Origin: Parietaria judaica
Taxonomy: Eukaryota > Streptophyta > Magnoliopsida > Rosales > Urticaceae
Direction of reading: 5' to 3'
Length of the DNA stretch: 64,000 nt
Assembly: GCA_954871525.1 (NCBI GenBank)
Contig: OX940864.1
Span: 20,516,001 to 20,580,000 of the forward strand
Shown: piece by piece, positions 1-11,200 of the stretch
How positions within the stretch are numbered: position 1 is the stretch's first letter
Layout: each line of letters begins with the position of its first letter
The notes under the pieces: generated by a model
Databases searched by the model: none
Seen by the model: only the letters and a program-made list of their open reading frames with translations
Told to the model about the DNA's origin: nothing
Made by a program: the position numbers and the translations under genes

Positions 1-1
1 G

Positions 2-1474
2 CCTGATGTAATTACCTACAATACCCTCGTCGATGGGTTGTGTCGGGCCGGAAAAGTCGGCGTTGCCCGGAATTTGGTGAAGGGTATGAGCAAAAAGGGT
101 CCGGATTTGAATCCAAATGTTGTTACTTATACGACGTTGATTAGAGGTTACTGTATGAAACAAGAGATCGACGAGGCTTTGCTCATCTTGAAGGAGATGA
201 CAAGCCGTGGACTAAAGCCGAATAAAATCACGTATAACACTCTCCTTAAAGGTCTAGGAGAAGCGCAGAAGCTCGATGAGGTAAGAGAGATTCTTAAAGT
301 GACAATGGAAAGTGGAGATTTTATCCCCGACACGTGTACATTCAACACGCTAATCCACGCACACTGCCAAGCAGAGAAATTGGACGAAGCGTTGAAGGTG
401 TTTGCGAAAATGTCGGAGCTGAAGATTCCACGAGATTCTGCTACGTACAGCGTTTTGATCCGGTACTTGTGTCAACAGGGGAACTACGGTAGGGCTGAGG
501 AACTCTTAGACGAGCTTACTGAGAAGGAAATCGTGTTAAGTGAAAATGGTTGTAAGCCTCTCGTGGCGGCGTATAACCCTATCTTCGAGCATTTGTGTAG
601 AAATGGGAAAACCCGGAAAGCCGAAGAAGTTTTTAGGCAGTTGATGAGAAGAGGAACTCAAGATCCTCCATCTTTCAACACTCTAATCATGGGGCATTGC
701 AAGGAAGGCAATTTCGAAACTGGTTATAAGCTCTTGATCTTGATGGTGAGAAGAGATTTCGTGCCCGATTTTGAGATATGTGAGTCGTTAATTAACGGTC
801 TCTTACAAAAGGGAAATCCTCTTCTCGCAAATCTAACCCTCGAGAAGATGATAAGGAGCTCGCAAATCCCAGGAGCGTCCACTTTTCATTCTGTACTTAC
901 CGAGCTTCTCGAAAATAATTGCGCTAAGGAATCAGCCAGTCTTTTGAATTTAATGTTGGAGAATAAAGTTAGGCAAAATGTGACACTCTCAACCAAGCTT
1001 ATGGTTCTACTTTTCAGCAGCGGACTAGGAGATAAAGCGTTCGAGCTTTTGAAGCTGATTTACGAGAACGGATACAATCTTAACATAGACATTATCGTTG
1101 GTTTCCTTTGCCAGAAAAATAAGCTATTCGACGCTTATAAGATACTGCAATTCAGTTTGCCGAAGGATAAGAGCTTCGACATCGAACTGTGCGATACCGT
1201 CATCAAGGGACTTTGCAAATCTGGGAAAGTTCTGGAGGCGTTTGGTTTATACTATGAATTAATGGAGAAAGGAGTTCATGTTCAAGAGCTATTGACTTGT
1301 GTCGCGAGTTTAAAGGCAGCTCTCGAGGCTTCGGGACATTCGGTCGAAGCTGCGTTTGTATCCAAAAGAACTTCTGCTACGAAAGTTTGCTCCGAGAAGA
1401 CTAATTCCCAAAGTAAGCCCTTTGCTAAAAATTTATGTATCGTTCAGAAAATAAAAAATAAAATAAATAAATAA
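2..1474 (+). CDS. P-class pentatricopeptide repeat (PPR) protein, 5'-truncated by window edge
   Basis: The frame is open from base 2 to the TAA ending at 1474 (about 490 codons); the true start lies left of the window. About ten PPR motifs of about 35 residues follow one another, each opening like PDVITYNTLVDGLCRAGK or PNVVTYTTLIRGYC, with regular P-type spacing and no E/DYW editing domain at the C-terminus. P-class PPR proteins bind organellar RNA and affect its stability, splicing or translation; the targeting peptide would be in the missing N-terminus. The last repeats are degenerate and the tail is basic, ending IKNKINK. No intron is seen in this part. The next gene downstream, LAP6/PKSA-like, is a neighbour of a PPR gene in Arabidopsis as I remember it (At1g02060 beside At1g02050), which suggests this is the At1g02060 orthologue. 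Family call is secure; orthology is inference. Confidence 0.93.
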   Translation, partial: PDVITYNTLVDGLCRAGKVGVARNLVKGMSKKGPDLNPNVVTYTTLIRGYCMKQEIDEALLILKEMTSRGLKPNKITYNTLLKGLGEAQKLDEVREILKVTMESGDFIPDTCTFNTLIHAHCQAEKLDEALKVFAKMSELKIPRDSATYSVLIRYLCQQGNYGRAEELLDELTEKEIVLSENGCKPLVAAYNPIFEHLCRNGKTRKAEEVFRQLMRRGTQDPPSFNTLIMGHCKEGNFETGYKLLILMVRRDFVPDFEICESLINGLLQKGNPLLANLTLEKMIRSSQIPGASTFHSVLTELLENNCAKESASLLNLMLENKVRQNVTLSTKLMVLLFSSGLGDKAFELLKLIYENGYNLNIDIIVGFLCQKNKLFDAYKILQFSLPKDKSFDIELCDTVIKGLCKSGKVLEAFGLYYELMEKGVHVQELLTCVASLKAALEASGHSVEAAFVSKRTSATKVCSEKTNSQSKPFAKNLCIVQKIKNKINK

Positions 1475-2180
1475 AAAACGATTGTCGATGAGAGATTACA
1501 ACTCTTTTTAATCTTAAAGTGGCTACAATTAGTTAGGTTTTTCTCATTCATGGGCTATTCTATTGAATAATTTTACTTCACAGCATCATGAACATTATGC
1601 TTGGTTTGTTTTTATATCATTTTTTGATTGCTCATTCATGGCTATTGCATGGTTTAAAAAATAATCAGAGAAATAAGAAGACTCTTTGTGCTTTTTGGCA
1701 TTCCTAAACAAATATCATTCTCAAGACTAAGGGCAATCATATCTGGAGGTCCTTGACTTTGTTTTTTTGTTTCTATTTAGCCCCTATTTTGTAATCATGT
1801 CGCGTTTTTGGTCTCTATGTTAAAATCTTGGATTTTAATGTTGAATAATTATTTGGGTGGGTACCAAAAAATATAAGTCGGTAACCAAATAGGAACAATA
1901 TTACAAAGTTAAAAGTGTCGTCTATAAATTTTTATGAAGTGAGGTTGTAAATAAGGATAAAGGACAAGGTCAAGGGCCTCCTTATAATTTCCGGAAATCT
2001 AATATTTGTATATTTTTTTCAGCGGAGATTCGAGGTGTACCAAGAAGAAGTGTGAAGTCACACGTCCAACCCCATCAACCCAAAAAATACCAAACACCAT
2101 TAAGTTAATAGAATCCTCTCTTTACATGATGCCCTTTCCCTCAAACCAACTCGCTTCCAAGAACCGGTCAACCTCCACCA
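1475..2180. other. Intergenic: PPR 3' flank and promoter region of the PKS gene
   Basis: AT-rich spacer with no supported coding sequence. Short open frames here have no recognisable protein features. The right end carries the TATA element of the next gene. Nothing else is recognised. Confidence 0.6.
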
Positions 2181-2190
2181 TTTATATATC
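2181..2190 (+). promoter_or_regulatory. Probable TATA box of the LAP6/PKSA-like gene
   Basis: TTTATATATC lies 87 bases before the ATG at 2277, in a good position for a transcription start near 2215 and a 5' leader of about 60 bases. Assigned from sequence and position only. Confidence 0.55.
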
Positions 2191-2276
2191 CCGCACATGT
2201 CTTTTCAAACTCCCAACCTGCTCTCATTGAACTCCCGACACCCATCGAAAGACGCCCCGTTTTTTGCTCGCGAAGG

Positions 2277-4225
2277 ATGTCGAGATCAGAGAGCAATGGC
2301 AATGGCATGTCTAAGCAGAATGGGGCGAGGCGTAAGCGTGTGCCGACGCCAGGGAAGGCGACCATTCTCGCCCTGGGAAAGGCGTTTCCGAGCCAGCTGA
2401 TTCCTCAGGAGTGCTTAGTGCAGGGCTACATTCGCGACACCAAGTGCGACGATATCTCCATCAGGGAAAAACTCGAGCGCCTGTGTAAGCTTCGAACCAC
2501 TTTTGCTTTGATATATTTCTATCTAAAATTGAGGTGAGGTTTAACATCACTTTGTTTTTGTTTTTGTGGTATACTTTGCTTTGCGTGTGAACTTAGATGG
2601 TTTTGGCTAACGGAAATATCATGACTAATGTTCTCATGTATTTTGCCTGCATGTCACGGAGAGGAGAAAATGGTCAATATCATGGTTATTGAAACGAGCA
2701 GATTAAATGGCTTATGAAACTCAAATGAGCATAATATTGAAAAACAATGGCGGCGAAAATAGATCTTGACGTCACTACATTAGTAAAAACTCTTTAGGGG
2801 TATTTCGGTGAAAATACCTGATGAGAATAGTGACAGTGGCGGCAGATTCCACTTTTTTATTTTTTATTTATCACGCCGTATATACTTAATATTGTCAAAA
2901 GTATAAATCTTAGGTACTAAAAGCATACTCATTTGGCACTTAGGATTTACACTTCAAAGCCGTGACAAAAGAATAAAAGAATATGCCGTCACTTTAACCT
3001 AAGTTATCGGTACTTTAACCGCAGATATCCTTAGATAAAAATGCAACAATTGGTCGTTACCCTTTCAGTAGAATTTCAACATGTTATTTATCAAGTCTGT
3101 TTAGAATCTCTCTTCTATCCATGGAGTTTATTAAGCATGACCAGTTACCGAGACTTGTACCAACATGTTCATCTGTATTTCATATATTTTGACTCTTCAC
3201 ACGTGGGAAATATGTGCATTGCCTTGTATCATTGACTCTCCCTCTCTGTGTTGGCAGGCAAGACGACCACCGTGAAGACGAGGTACACAGTGATGTCAAA
3301 GGAAATTCTGGAGAAATACCCTGAGCTCGCTACCGAGGGCTCGTCCACCATCAAGCAGCGCCTTGAGATTGCCAACCCGGCCGTGGTGGAGATGGCTGCG
3401 GACGCCAGCCTTGCCTGCATCGCAGAGTGGGGCCGCTCGGCCGCTGACATCACCCATATCGTCTATGTCTCCTCCTCAGAGGTCCGCCTCCCCGGCGGTG
3501 ACCTCTACCTGGCGAGCCGTCTCGGCCTGCGCACCGATGTTGGCCGTGTCATGCTGTACTTCCTCGGCTGCTACGGTGGTGCTGCCGGCCTGCGTGTTGC
3601 CAAGGACATCGCTGAGAACAACCCGGGCAGCCGCGTCCTCCTCACGACCTCCGAGACCACCATCCTCGGCTTCCGCCCCCCGAGCACCGCGCGCCCCTAT
3701 GACCTTGTTGGCGCTGCGCTTTTTGGGGACGGCGCTGCGGCCGCCATCATTGGTGCTGACCCCGTCCAGGCCGAACGCCCCTTCATGGAGATTGGCGCGG
3801 CTGTCCAGCAGTTTTTGCCGGGAACGCACGACGTCATCAATGGGAATCTCACCGAGGAGGGCATCAACTTCCGGCTCGGGCGCGACCTGCCGCAGCGGAT
3901 CGAGGCCAACATCGAGGGGTTCTGCGCAAAGCTGATGGCAGCGGCGGGGATGAAGCTCGGGTATGACGAGCTCTTCTGGGCCGTGCATCCCGGGGGGCCG
4001 GCGATCCTGAACAAGCTCGAGAGCTGCCTGAAGCTGAGCGGCGAGAAGCTGGAGAGCAGCCGGCGGGCGTTGAGGGACTACGGCAATACGAGCAGTAACA
4101 CTATCTTCTATGTTCTGGAGAATATGAGGGAAGAGTTGGAGAGGGAGGGGAGTGAAGAGTGGGGTCTCGGGTTGGCGTTCGGGCCCGGGATTACCTTCGA
4201 AGGGCTTCTCTTCCGGAGTATCTGA
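2277..4225 (+). CDS. LAP6: Anther-specific type III polyketide synthase, LAP6/PKSA-like
   Basis: Two exons: 2277-2484 and 3258-4225, joined in frame (391 residues; GT at 2485, AG at 3256-3257). The join restores the LERLCKTTTVKTRY segment typical of this family, and the single intron splits a Cys codon as in most CHS-like genes. The catalytic triad is visible: Cys174 in FLGCYGG, His313 in WAVHPGGP, Asn346 in DYGNTSSN; the C-terminal GFGPG-type loop reads AFGPGITFEGLLFRS. LAP6/PKSA condenses hydroxy-fatty acyl-CoA starters with malonyl-CoA into alkylpyrones, precursors of sporopollenin in tapetal cells. The N-terminal extension before GKATILALGKAFP and the SSEVRLPGGDLYL segment resemble LAP6 rather than chalcone synthase or LAP5, as I recall those proteins. 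Exon 2 is clearly GC-richer than its surroundings. The third-position G/C bias produces long antisense open frames here, which are shadows. Function is inferred from similarity. Confidence 0.93.
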
Positions 4226-4564
4226 TACGGCCCGGGTCGGGCTAGCCGGGTTTTCATGACGATCTTGGAGGGCTTGAAAAAAGCTGGGAATGGTCTTGAA
4301 AGTATGTTCTTTGCTTATGTGTTTTTTAGTTTGCACTTTCTGATTAAAGAAGGTGATTCATGCTTATTTACTTGTTTTTATTTAATCTTATTGTTATTTG
4401 GTTTATTTTAGTGTAATAATTACTGAATAAAGACGGTCTTATATTGAGAAAGCATGGGTTACCATGAGCAAGTTACGTTGAATAGACGACTCTACATCGT
4501 GTTGTCGTTTATAAATATATATAATATATGTCGTTTCTCCAAAATTGTACGCTATTTACATACA
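4226..4564. other. 3' flank of the PKS gene
   Basis: Contains the likely 3' UTR of the upstream gene, with AATAAA at about 4424-4429, then AT-rich spacer up to the target duplication of the next element. No gene seen. Confidence 0.5.
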
Positions 4565-4573
4565 TATTTTTAA

Positions 4574-5043
4574 GGGTTAATGACGGCAAAAATACCCAAA
4601 GTTTGGTCAAAGAACCCTTCGTATACTCAAAATTTAAAAGTGGTGGCAAAAATACCCAAAGTCGCATTTGGGGAGTTGACCACTCCATTCTCGTAACACC
4701 GTTAACTTATCTGTTAACTCTGGCCACGTGGACAAACGTGGGTTGCTGACATAATAATTTTTTCCACGTGAACGAGCCCACATCAGCCTCGTTTACGACA
4801 AAACAAGGAATTAAACCCCCTAATTAATACTATTTAACACAACTAATTGAACCCCTAATGATTACACTTAACAAAACAGATTTGTCCAATTGGCCAGAAT
4901 TAACAGGTAAGTTAGCGGCGTTATGAGAATGGAGTGGTCAACTCGCCAAATGTGACTTTGGGTATTTTTGCCACCACTTTTAAACTTTGGGTACACAAGG
5001 GGTTCTTTGACCAAACTTTGGATATTTTTGCCGTCATTAACCC
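4574..5043. mobile_element. Mutator-like MITE, family A copy 1
   Basis: A 470 bp element with long imperfect terminal inverted repeats. It starts GGGTTAATGACGGC and ends with the reverse complement, GCCGTCATTAACCC. It is flanked by a perfect 9 bp target duplication TATTTTTAA (4565-4573 and 5044-5052), the length produced by Mutator-type transposases. Each arm carries the motif GGCAAAAATACCCAAAG twice (about 4586 and 4645 on the left). There is no transposase. Near-identical copies lie at 30225-30668 and 42745-43212. The interior carries CACGTG palindromes at 4725-4730 and 4765-4770. Confidence 0.92.
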
Positions 5044-5052
5044 TATTTTTAA

Positions 5053-5793
5053 ATAACATATATATGTCGTTTATAGTTTATAGTCTAAAAATTTATTTAT
5101 TTCAAAAAGGTAGTTATTTATTTATATGTTAAAAAAAATACACTATCATGAAGTCAAATGTAAACACTAAAAACGAAAATTTATATAAAAAAAATTAAAC
5201 TAAAATAATAATAAAAAATACTAGAATCGTGACGGAAATCTGGCTTTCGGCGCGATTTTTGGTAATTTTTATTATTACTAAAATTGTGATGCCCAATCCA
5301 AGTGAGCCTACCCCCGACCATATATTATATTTTTAATTTTTCAAATAAACGAAGTTTTCTTATTTTTCTTTTACCTCTCTTAAAATAAGTTTAATTTTCA
5401 CTTTTTTCTAAGATTTGTTATCTTCGGTTTTAAAATTCAATGGTGTGTTAAGAAACTTTTCCAAATGCAACACAATTTTATCAGGTGGGCCAATCCAGCA
5501 TAAACCTCGCACTCAGTGTTTTTATGATTTGCAAAGTGCAAACTGCCAGCAAATGCAAATTCAGTTTACGGGTATATCAGAAGGTATGAGTATATGTATC
5601 ATATTTTTTTTTTTAAAGATTTTTAAAATAATACTTTCAAAGATTTTTAAAAGTTGATACCAATTATGACGATATGATTTCACGAGTATATCATAAATAG
5701 ATGGATATACCAATATAGTTTTCATGAATAAAAAATATATTAGTAAAAAAACACCATGGAAAAAATTGAGGAAAATATGAGGGCTTTAGAGAG
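5053..5793. other. AT-rich intergenic spacer
   Basis: Very AT-rich, with poly-A/T runs and no recognisable coding sequence or structured RNA. A short open frame near 5415-5657 has no protein-like features. Confidence 0.5.
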
Positions 5794-5804
5794 GTTTTGA
5801 GGGA

Positions 5805-6580
5805 AACCAAACTTGCTTGGCCTAGTGGTAATACTACTATTCACATTAGGGGTGAACAAAATAAACCGTAAACCGAATATTAAACCAAAAACCAGATATA
5901 CCGGTACCGTATATACCGAATACCGAATTAAAACGGTTAAAACCGAATGTACCGAATAGAAACCGAAAACCGATATACCATTCGGTTGCGGTATTCGGTT
6001 ATTATAAAATAAACCGAACCGAAAACCGAATTTACCGCATATGACAAAAGTTACTATATAATTTTATATTTTATATTGCAAAATGTATTAACCTCTACTT
6101 ATATAATACTTACCATGTTTATTAGTTTCATATCTATATTTAACATCATTTTCTTACTTAATGACTACGTTATTGGAGTTGTTAATATATATTGATTAAT
6201 ATTTTTATTCGATTTTTGTCATACTCTTCGAAGTGGTAAATGCGGTTAAAATACCGATTTACCGCAACCGATACCGAATATTCCATAAATGCGGTTTTTA
6301 TCTTTTTAAATAGGGTATTCGGTTTTCCTTATAAAAATACCAAAATGCGGTATTTGATCTATTATTTTGAGAAAACCGCACCGAATACCCGGTTGTTCAC
6401 CTCTAATTCACCTCTTTTCAGGTCACTGGTTCAAACCCCATGGGAAGCAAAATGCTTGCCCCTTGTACATATGTAAACTTGGCCAATAATACCATCTGTT
6501 CTTACACTGAATATATCTAGTAATGCAAGAGTGCATTGTAACCTGACCGATATCGCCTCCCCATTTAAAAAAAAAAAGAA
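5805..6580 (+). mobile_element. tRNA-derived SINE, split by a hAT element
   Basis: A Pol III-type retroposon. An A box TGGCCTAGTGG lies just before the hAT insertion, and a B box GGTTCAAACCCC just after it. The body contains AAACTTGGCCAATAAT and GTTCTTACACTGAATAT, followed by an A-rich tail ending at 6580. An 11 bp target duplication GTTTTGAGGGA flanks it (5794-5804 and 6581-6591). Without the inserted hAT the SINE is about 210 bp. The same family recurs at 40865-42137 (minus strand) and as a fragment near 41420-41580. Confidence 0.85.
5847..6405. mobile_element. hAT-like non-autonomous element inside the SINE
   Basis: It starts TAGGGGTGAACAAA and ends TTGTTCACCTCTA. The flanking 8 bp duplication is ATTCACAT (5839-5846) / ATTCACCT (6406-6413), with one mismatch, the length typical of hAT. 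The 559 bp interior holds repeated ACCGAA/ATACCG motifs in both orientations and no open frame for a transposase. Because it splits a SINE that has its own intact target duplication, it inserted later than the SINE. Confidence 0.85.
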
Positions 6581-6792
6581 GTTTTGAGGGATATACCTAG
6601 AAAAATAATATTCATTCGGAATAATTGGCTAAAAGACTTCTCGCATTAAAATTCATACTCTTAAATACCCCTCCTCAAACTGCCCCACGTTTGATTTTTG
6701 TGGACGGCGTTCACGTGCAGCCTCAAACGTGAGAATGACGTTTGCATCCAGCCATGAACGCGAATCACGCGTTGAAACATGAGCGTGAAGAA

Positions 6793-6901
6793 GTGGTTGC
6801 TAGGATAGCCTAGTGGTAATTCCACGCTACCTCCAAAGTGGAGGTCGTGGGTTCGATCCCCACCACAGCAAAGCTGCCTTCAAAAAAAAAAAAAAAAAAA
6901 A
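6793..6901 (+). mobile_element. Short tRNA-derived SINE with poly(A) tail
   Basis: A box TAGCCTAGTGG and B box GGTTCGATCCCC lie about 30 bases apart. The T-arm GTGGG/CCCAC pairs perfectly, and a tail of about 22 A follows. Direct repeats AACATGAG(C/T)GTGAAGAA flank it (about 6776-6792 and 6903-6919), as expected for target-primed insertion. The body downstream of the tRNA-like part is very short (AAAGCTGCCTTC). The anticodon arm does not fold well, so a functional tRNA is unlikely. Confidence 0.75.
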
Positions 6902-6919
6902 AAACATGAGTGTGAAGAA

Positions 6920-8030
6920 AGGAACCTCTTGCACGGGACGCCTGCAATTTTTTATATTTTTTTTTAATAAACTTTGGTCGAGGAGATTCAGGAGAGAAGA
7001 TAAGAGAGTTTTGATATATTGCGGCTAAAATACTTGATTTTTTTTTTAAAATTAACCAGTTTAGGATATTTAATAAAACAGCTTAATAAATAAATAAATA
7101 AATATAATAATAATAATTAATATTTAATATTTAAAAAACGCAGAAAAAACTATGTTTTAATAGTTTTAATAAATTGCGGCAAAAGTATTTAGTTTATTTA
7201 TATATTTAAAATTATCACTTTTAACAATCTTTATTGACAATTATTCTAATTTAGTAATTAATTTAGAGTAAAAATGGTTGAGATTCAGATAAAAAGTGGT
7301 TGGGATAATTAAAGTTAAATAAATCTTGAATAAAAAGTGAGTAAAAATAAAAATAAAAAGTAAAATTTGGTATTAATGCCGCAAAAAAGTGGTAAGAAAC
7401 CAACTGCTGCTAGCTTCAGCCCCTGCCACGCGTCATGTTTTGCACGCATCGCGAGTACCTCATCCCGTCGTACACGAGTCGCCAGCTCAGAGGACACGTC
7501 CGTACGTGTACCTTCTTCCCGTTCTCGTTTTGCACGCGTCCATCTGTACGCGTATGCTTTGGACAGCTTGACCCCCTGCTAAGAAACATGAATAGTGCCG
7601 AAGGAGGGTATGAAACACAATGAAAACCCACTTAAGGTCATTTTCCAAAAAAATCCTATTCATTCGCCCGTATCATACGTGTGTACCGATGAGATTCTTG
7701 TAAGATTTTTATAACCATTACCGATTGAGTTGATCCGATTTTATAGATATACTATTTTTTCCTGCTGAGCCGCACTCATGGAGAAAAAAGGTTAGCGTAG
7801 ATATATAAAAAGTTTATAAACCTTCCTCGCATTTGGACTCCCGAGGCCCGTGAAAACCCGGGCTCAGGCGGGCTCGGTCCGCCCCGCCCCGCCCCGCCCA
7901 AAAGCCCAAGTAAAATTGTGAGAACTGAGAAGAGAAAAAAGAAACCGGTGATGCAAGGTGTCAACATGTTAGCAACAAATGATTACATAATTTTATTTTA
8001 TTTTATTTTTGCTGTGTAAACATTGCGTCA
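6920..8030. other. Intergenic between SINE and hydrolase gene
   Basis: AT-rich up to about 7390, then a GC-rich patch (about 7415-7580) rich in CACG/CGTACG words, and another at about 7835-7905 with repeated CCCCG. No protein-like open frame is seen; overlapping short frames on both strands reflect base composition. The patches could be decayed repeats or part of the next promoter; neither can be shown. Confidence 0.4.
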
Positions 8031-8295
8031 TCATTAAGAAACCCCTCTCTCCATCGTCCCCGAATCCTACCATTGAATCTTTCAAAGCCCTAATCTTCAC
8101 ATTCAATCGATTCTTTCTCTCGTTGTTTGCCCAACTTCAAGTTCAAATTCAACCAGGTACTGCTTCATTTTCACTTCGTTCCATCTCTGTGTGTGTGATA
8201 ATTTGATGAATTCACCTTCAACTGGATCGATCTCAGTTTAGAATTTGATGTGTAAATCATGTTTGGGTTGGATTTGGCAGAGATTGAAGTCCATA

Positions 8296-11200
8296 ATGCA
8301 AAATCCCAATCGCGGAGAACCCTCCACGTCTTATGGGGTAATCATCTTGTCTAGTTTTGGATTTTGCTTCCTTTTTTTTCTTCCCAAATCGGGAAAGATT
8401 CTGTTTTCACACCTTGGAAATTCAGGGTTTATGTATATTTATGGCACAAGTACTCAATACTCTATTTTCGGCAATAGTAACCATAGCTTCTAAACAATGT
8501 CAGGTCCAACTCCGTCCATGTCCAGGGAACGTGTCTCAAGATAGAGACACGCATACGTCTCTAGTTTAATAAAATGTTAAAAAAATTAAGTGATTTTTCA
8601 GGAAATTGAACTTAGACTCTGTTTAGTGGCCTTGGAGTACTATTGCCGCTTAAAAAGAGATTAGGAATATGTTGCGCACTTAGTAGTTAGTAGGTACTTA
8701 CTCCGCAAAAATATCCAGGTGATATTACATAATTGAACAGATAAATTTACAAACATGTGTTGATATATATATATGTATATATTTTGATGAACAGGCTCAG
8801 AATGGTAGTTTAGGAAATGACGGTCTCATTCCTCAGCTGCTGACATCCGTTCCGTCACTTAACGATGCGGCTTCGTATCTTGCACAAACCACTTCATTCA
8901 TAACTGGCTGTTTCTCTGATTACTCTGGTAAGCTAAATTTATTGTTTCCTTTATATTCCCTTGTATTTCCAGAAGGCTACTCTTTCTATGTTTGATATCT
9001 CATTAGGCTTTTCCAAAAGAAGAAGGTCAGAGTTCAATTTTAAAGTTGAATTCTAGGTGTAGAATTATTGAATGGATCTTAGGGTTTTACTTGTTATGTA
9101 GTTTTTCATTATGTAACAACCCAGAAGTGAACGCCAATTCAACACGTCGTGGTAATCAATGCATTTGATACAAGTTAAAATTTCTACTTACCCATAAGTT
9201 AATATAAAAACAACTTATAGATGGCTTTTTGTGCTGATATATCCAAGTTTGGAATGTCGTTGTTGTTGTATCCCGCTATTGTTAAATTTTTATCCCTTTT
9301 TTTTTTCATTAATACCCTTAAATTTATATATTTTCAACTTATTTTACTTCGGTATTATTTTTTCGTCCGCCTAAGTTTTGTCTGCCCCGGTAGGACTTAT
9401 TTCCTGGGTCTGCCCGTGCGTTTCATCCCTGTGAACTCTACAACCAAATTGTCTGATCAAGCAATGGATTTGTTCTTTTGATAATTTTTGTTGACTTCCA
9501 TGTTTTGTTGGACTTTTTTTCTTCTAATCAAGCTGTTTCACCGTGAACCTAACTTTCATACAGTGGAACATTCTCCTAGAAATGCTAGAGATTCCAGTGT
9601 GCATGCTGAGGAGTCATCGCCATTTTCATCAGGGCAAACCCAGGGACTGCGAAGTAGCACAGGTGATCTTGCATCATCAAGTGGAGAATCATCGAGTACT
9701 TTTAATGGCGCTCATTCTATAAATGAAGCAACAGCGAGGACCTCTTCTGGACGCCCTCCCTCTGTTGATGACAGCCATACCGGCGTTTCTTTATTTCAGG
9801 GGTACTGACTTTCAGTGTGCTTTATTTGCTGTATCCACTAGTACTTTTGAAAGATTTACAATTGCTACATTATTCATGCTTTATGACAAGATCCGGAATA
9901 GAAATCCAAGAGAAATGAGAGTACTTAGTTGATAAATGAAACCCCAGTCACGAACGCGAGAGTTAGACAGGAAAAACTCTCTTAAGTGATGTTCAATAGG
10001 AAGTTGAACTAATAAAACACGATGGTAGTCCTATCGATGAGTCCTCTATATAGCTTAGACACCCTTATTAATCCTAGACCCAGAATTACCCCTTGAAACA
10101 GCATACAATTAACGATAAAAATAATCCAAGTCTAACACTCTTCCTTGCGGAACATTAGTAAATCTATCTCTAAGGAATAAAGAAGCAGGAGGTGTTTAGA
10201 ACTTCAAATGAGTAAAATTTGATGTACGATGTCTGTTAAAATCATTCGTTTTAATTAAATGGTGAAAATGCAAATATAAGTGTGTATATATATATTCATA
10301 CAGACCGCGTGTTAATAGTAATATAAGCTTCCTCAATTTTAGACTTATCAATCGGGTGCGAAAAACTGTGCGTGGATCTGCTGATGATATAGGATGGCTA
10401 CAACGTGATCCCGAGATGCCTCCAGTTGAAGATGGAACGAAAAGATTTACAGAAATTCTGGAGAGTATCAGGTATTACTCTGAAACATTGCTTTGATCTA
10501 AATTGTTTGAATTGTTGTATGTTGCTGATGCCTGATTTGATTGTTTTTGTTTAATAGGCACGGTGTTCACAGGCTGCCAAATTCAATGGTTTATTTGTTT
10601 GTTCCAGGTAGCTATATTTATTGAAACGTACGGAATTATCTCAAGCTTCTATCTAGATTGTAAAACGATCATCATACTGTTACAGCCTGAGACGATCTTG
10701 TTACGGGGCTTGTAATCACAAATAATTAAAACCCACACAAGAGCAAGAATTCTCCAAATGTCTCGACCGAAATTTAGCTGCTCCTCTGTTGGAGAATAGC
10801 CGAATTTTGGTATGTATAACTTGAGATAATTCTATCAAAGGATCCAATTATTGCTAGGTCATGATAAGGTTAAAATGGGAAACAAACTTAATTAGCTAAT
10901 AGCCCAATTAAAAAACCTAATTGAATAAAAATAGCCTTATATAGAACCTGCTAGGCCTAGGCTTGTGGCCCTTTGCTGGTTCCTCCTTGGGCCGAGCCGG
11001 GCCTGTGCGTGTTACGGATCCGACTTTGGTAAGTCTGACAGCAATAAGATTCCGTAACATACTTATGTGGTTACTTATGTGGTTCTGCTAGAATTTAAGA
11101 TTCCGCTAAGGTGATTGAACGATAAACTTTTGAACTCGTGAACTCTATTTAATCTCGGCTACATTTTGTGATATACAGGTCTCTTCAGCAATCACAGCCC

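Noticed and set aside
3363..4336. Long open frames on both strands overlapping PKS exon 2
   Set aside because: They arise from high third-position G/C in the real coding exon and show no family features.
6793..6870. tRNA gene suggested by A and B boxes and a perfect T-arm
   Set aside because: The anticodon arm does not fold into a normal stem-loop, a long A tail follows, and 16-17 bp direct repeats flank it. It is a SINE.
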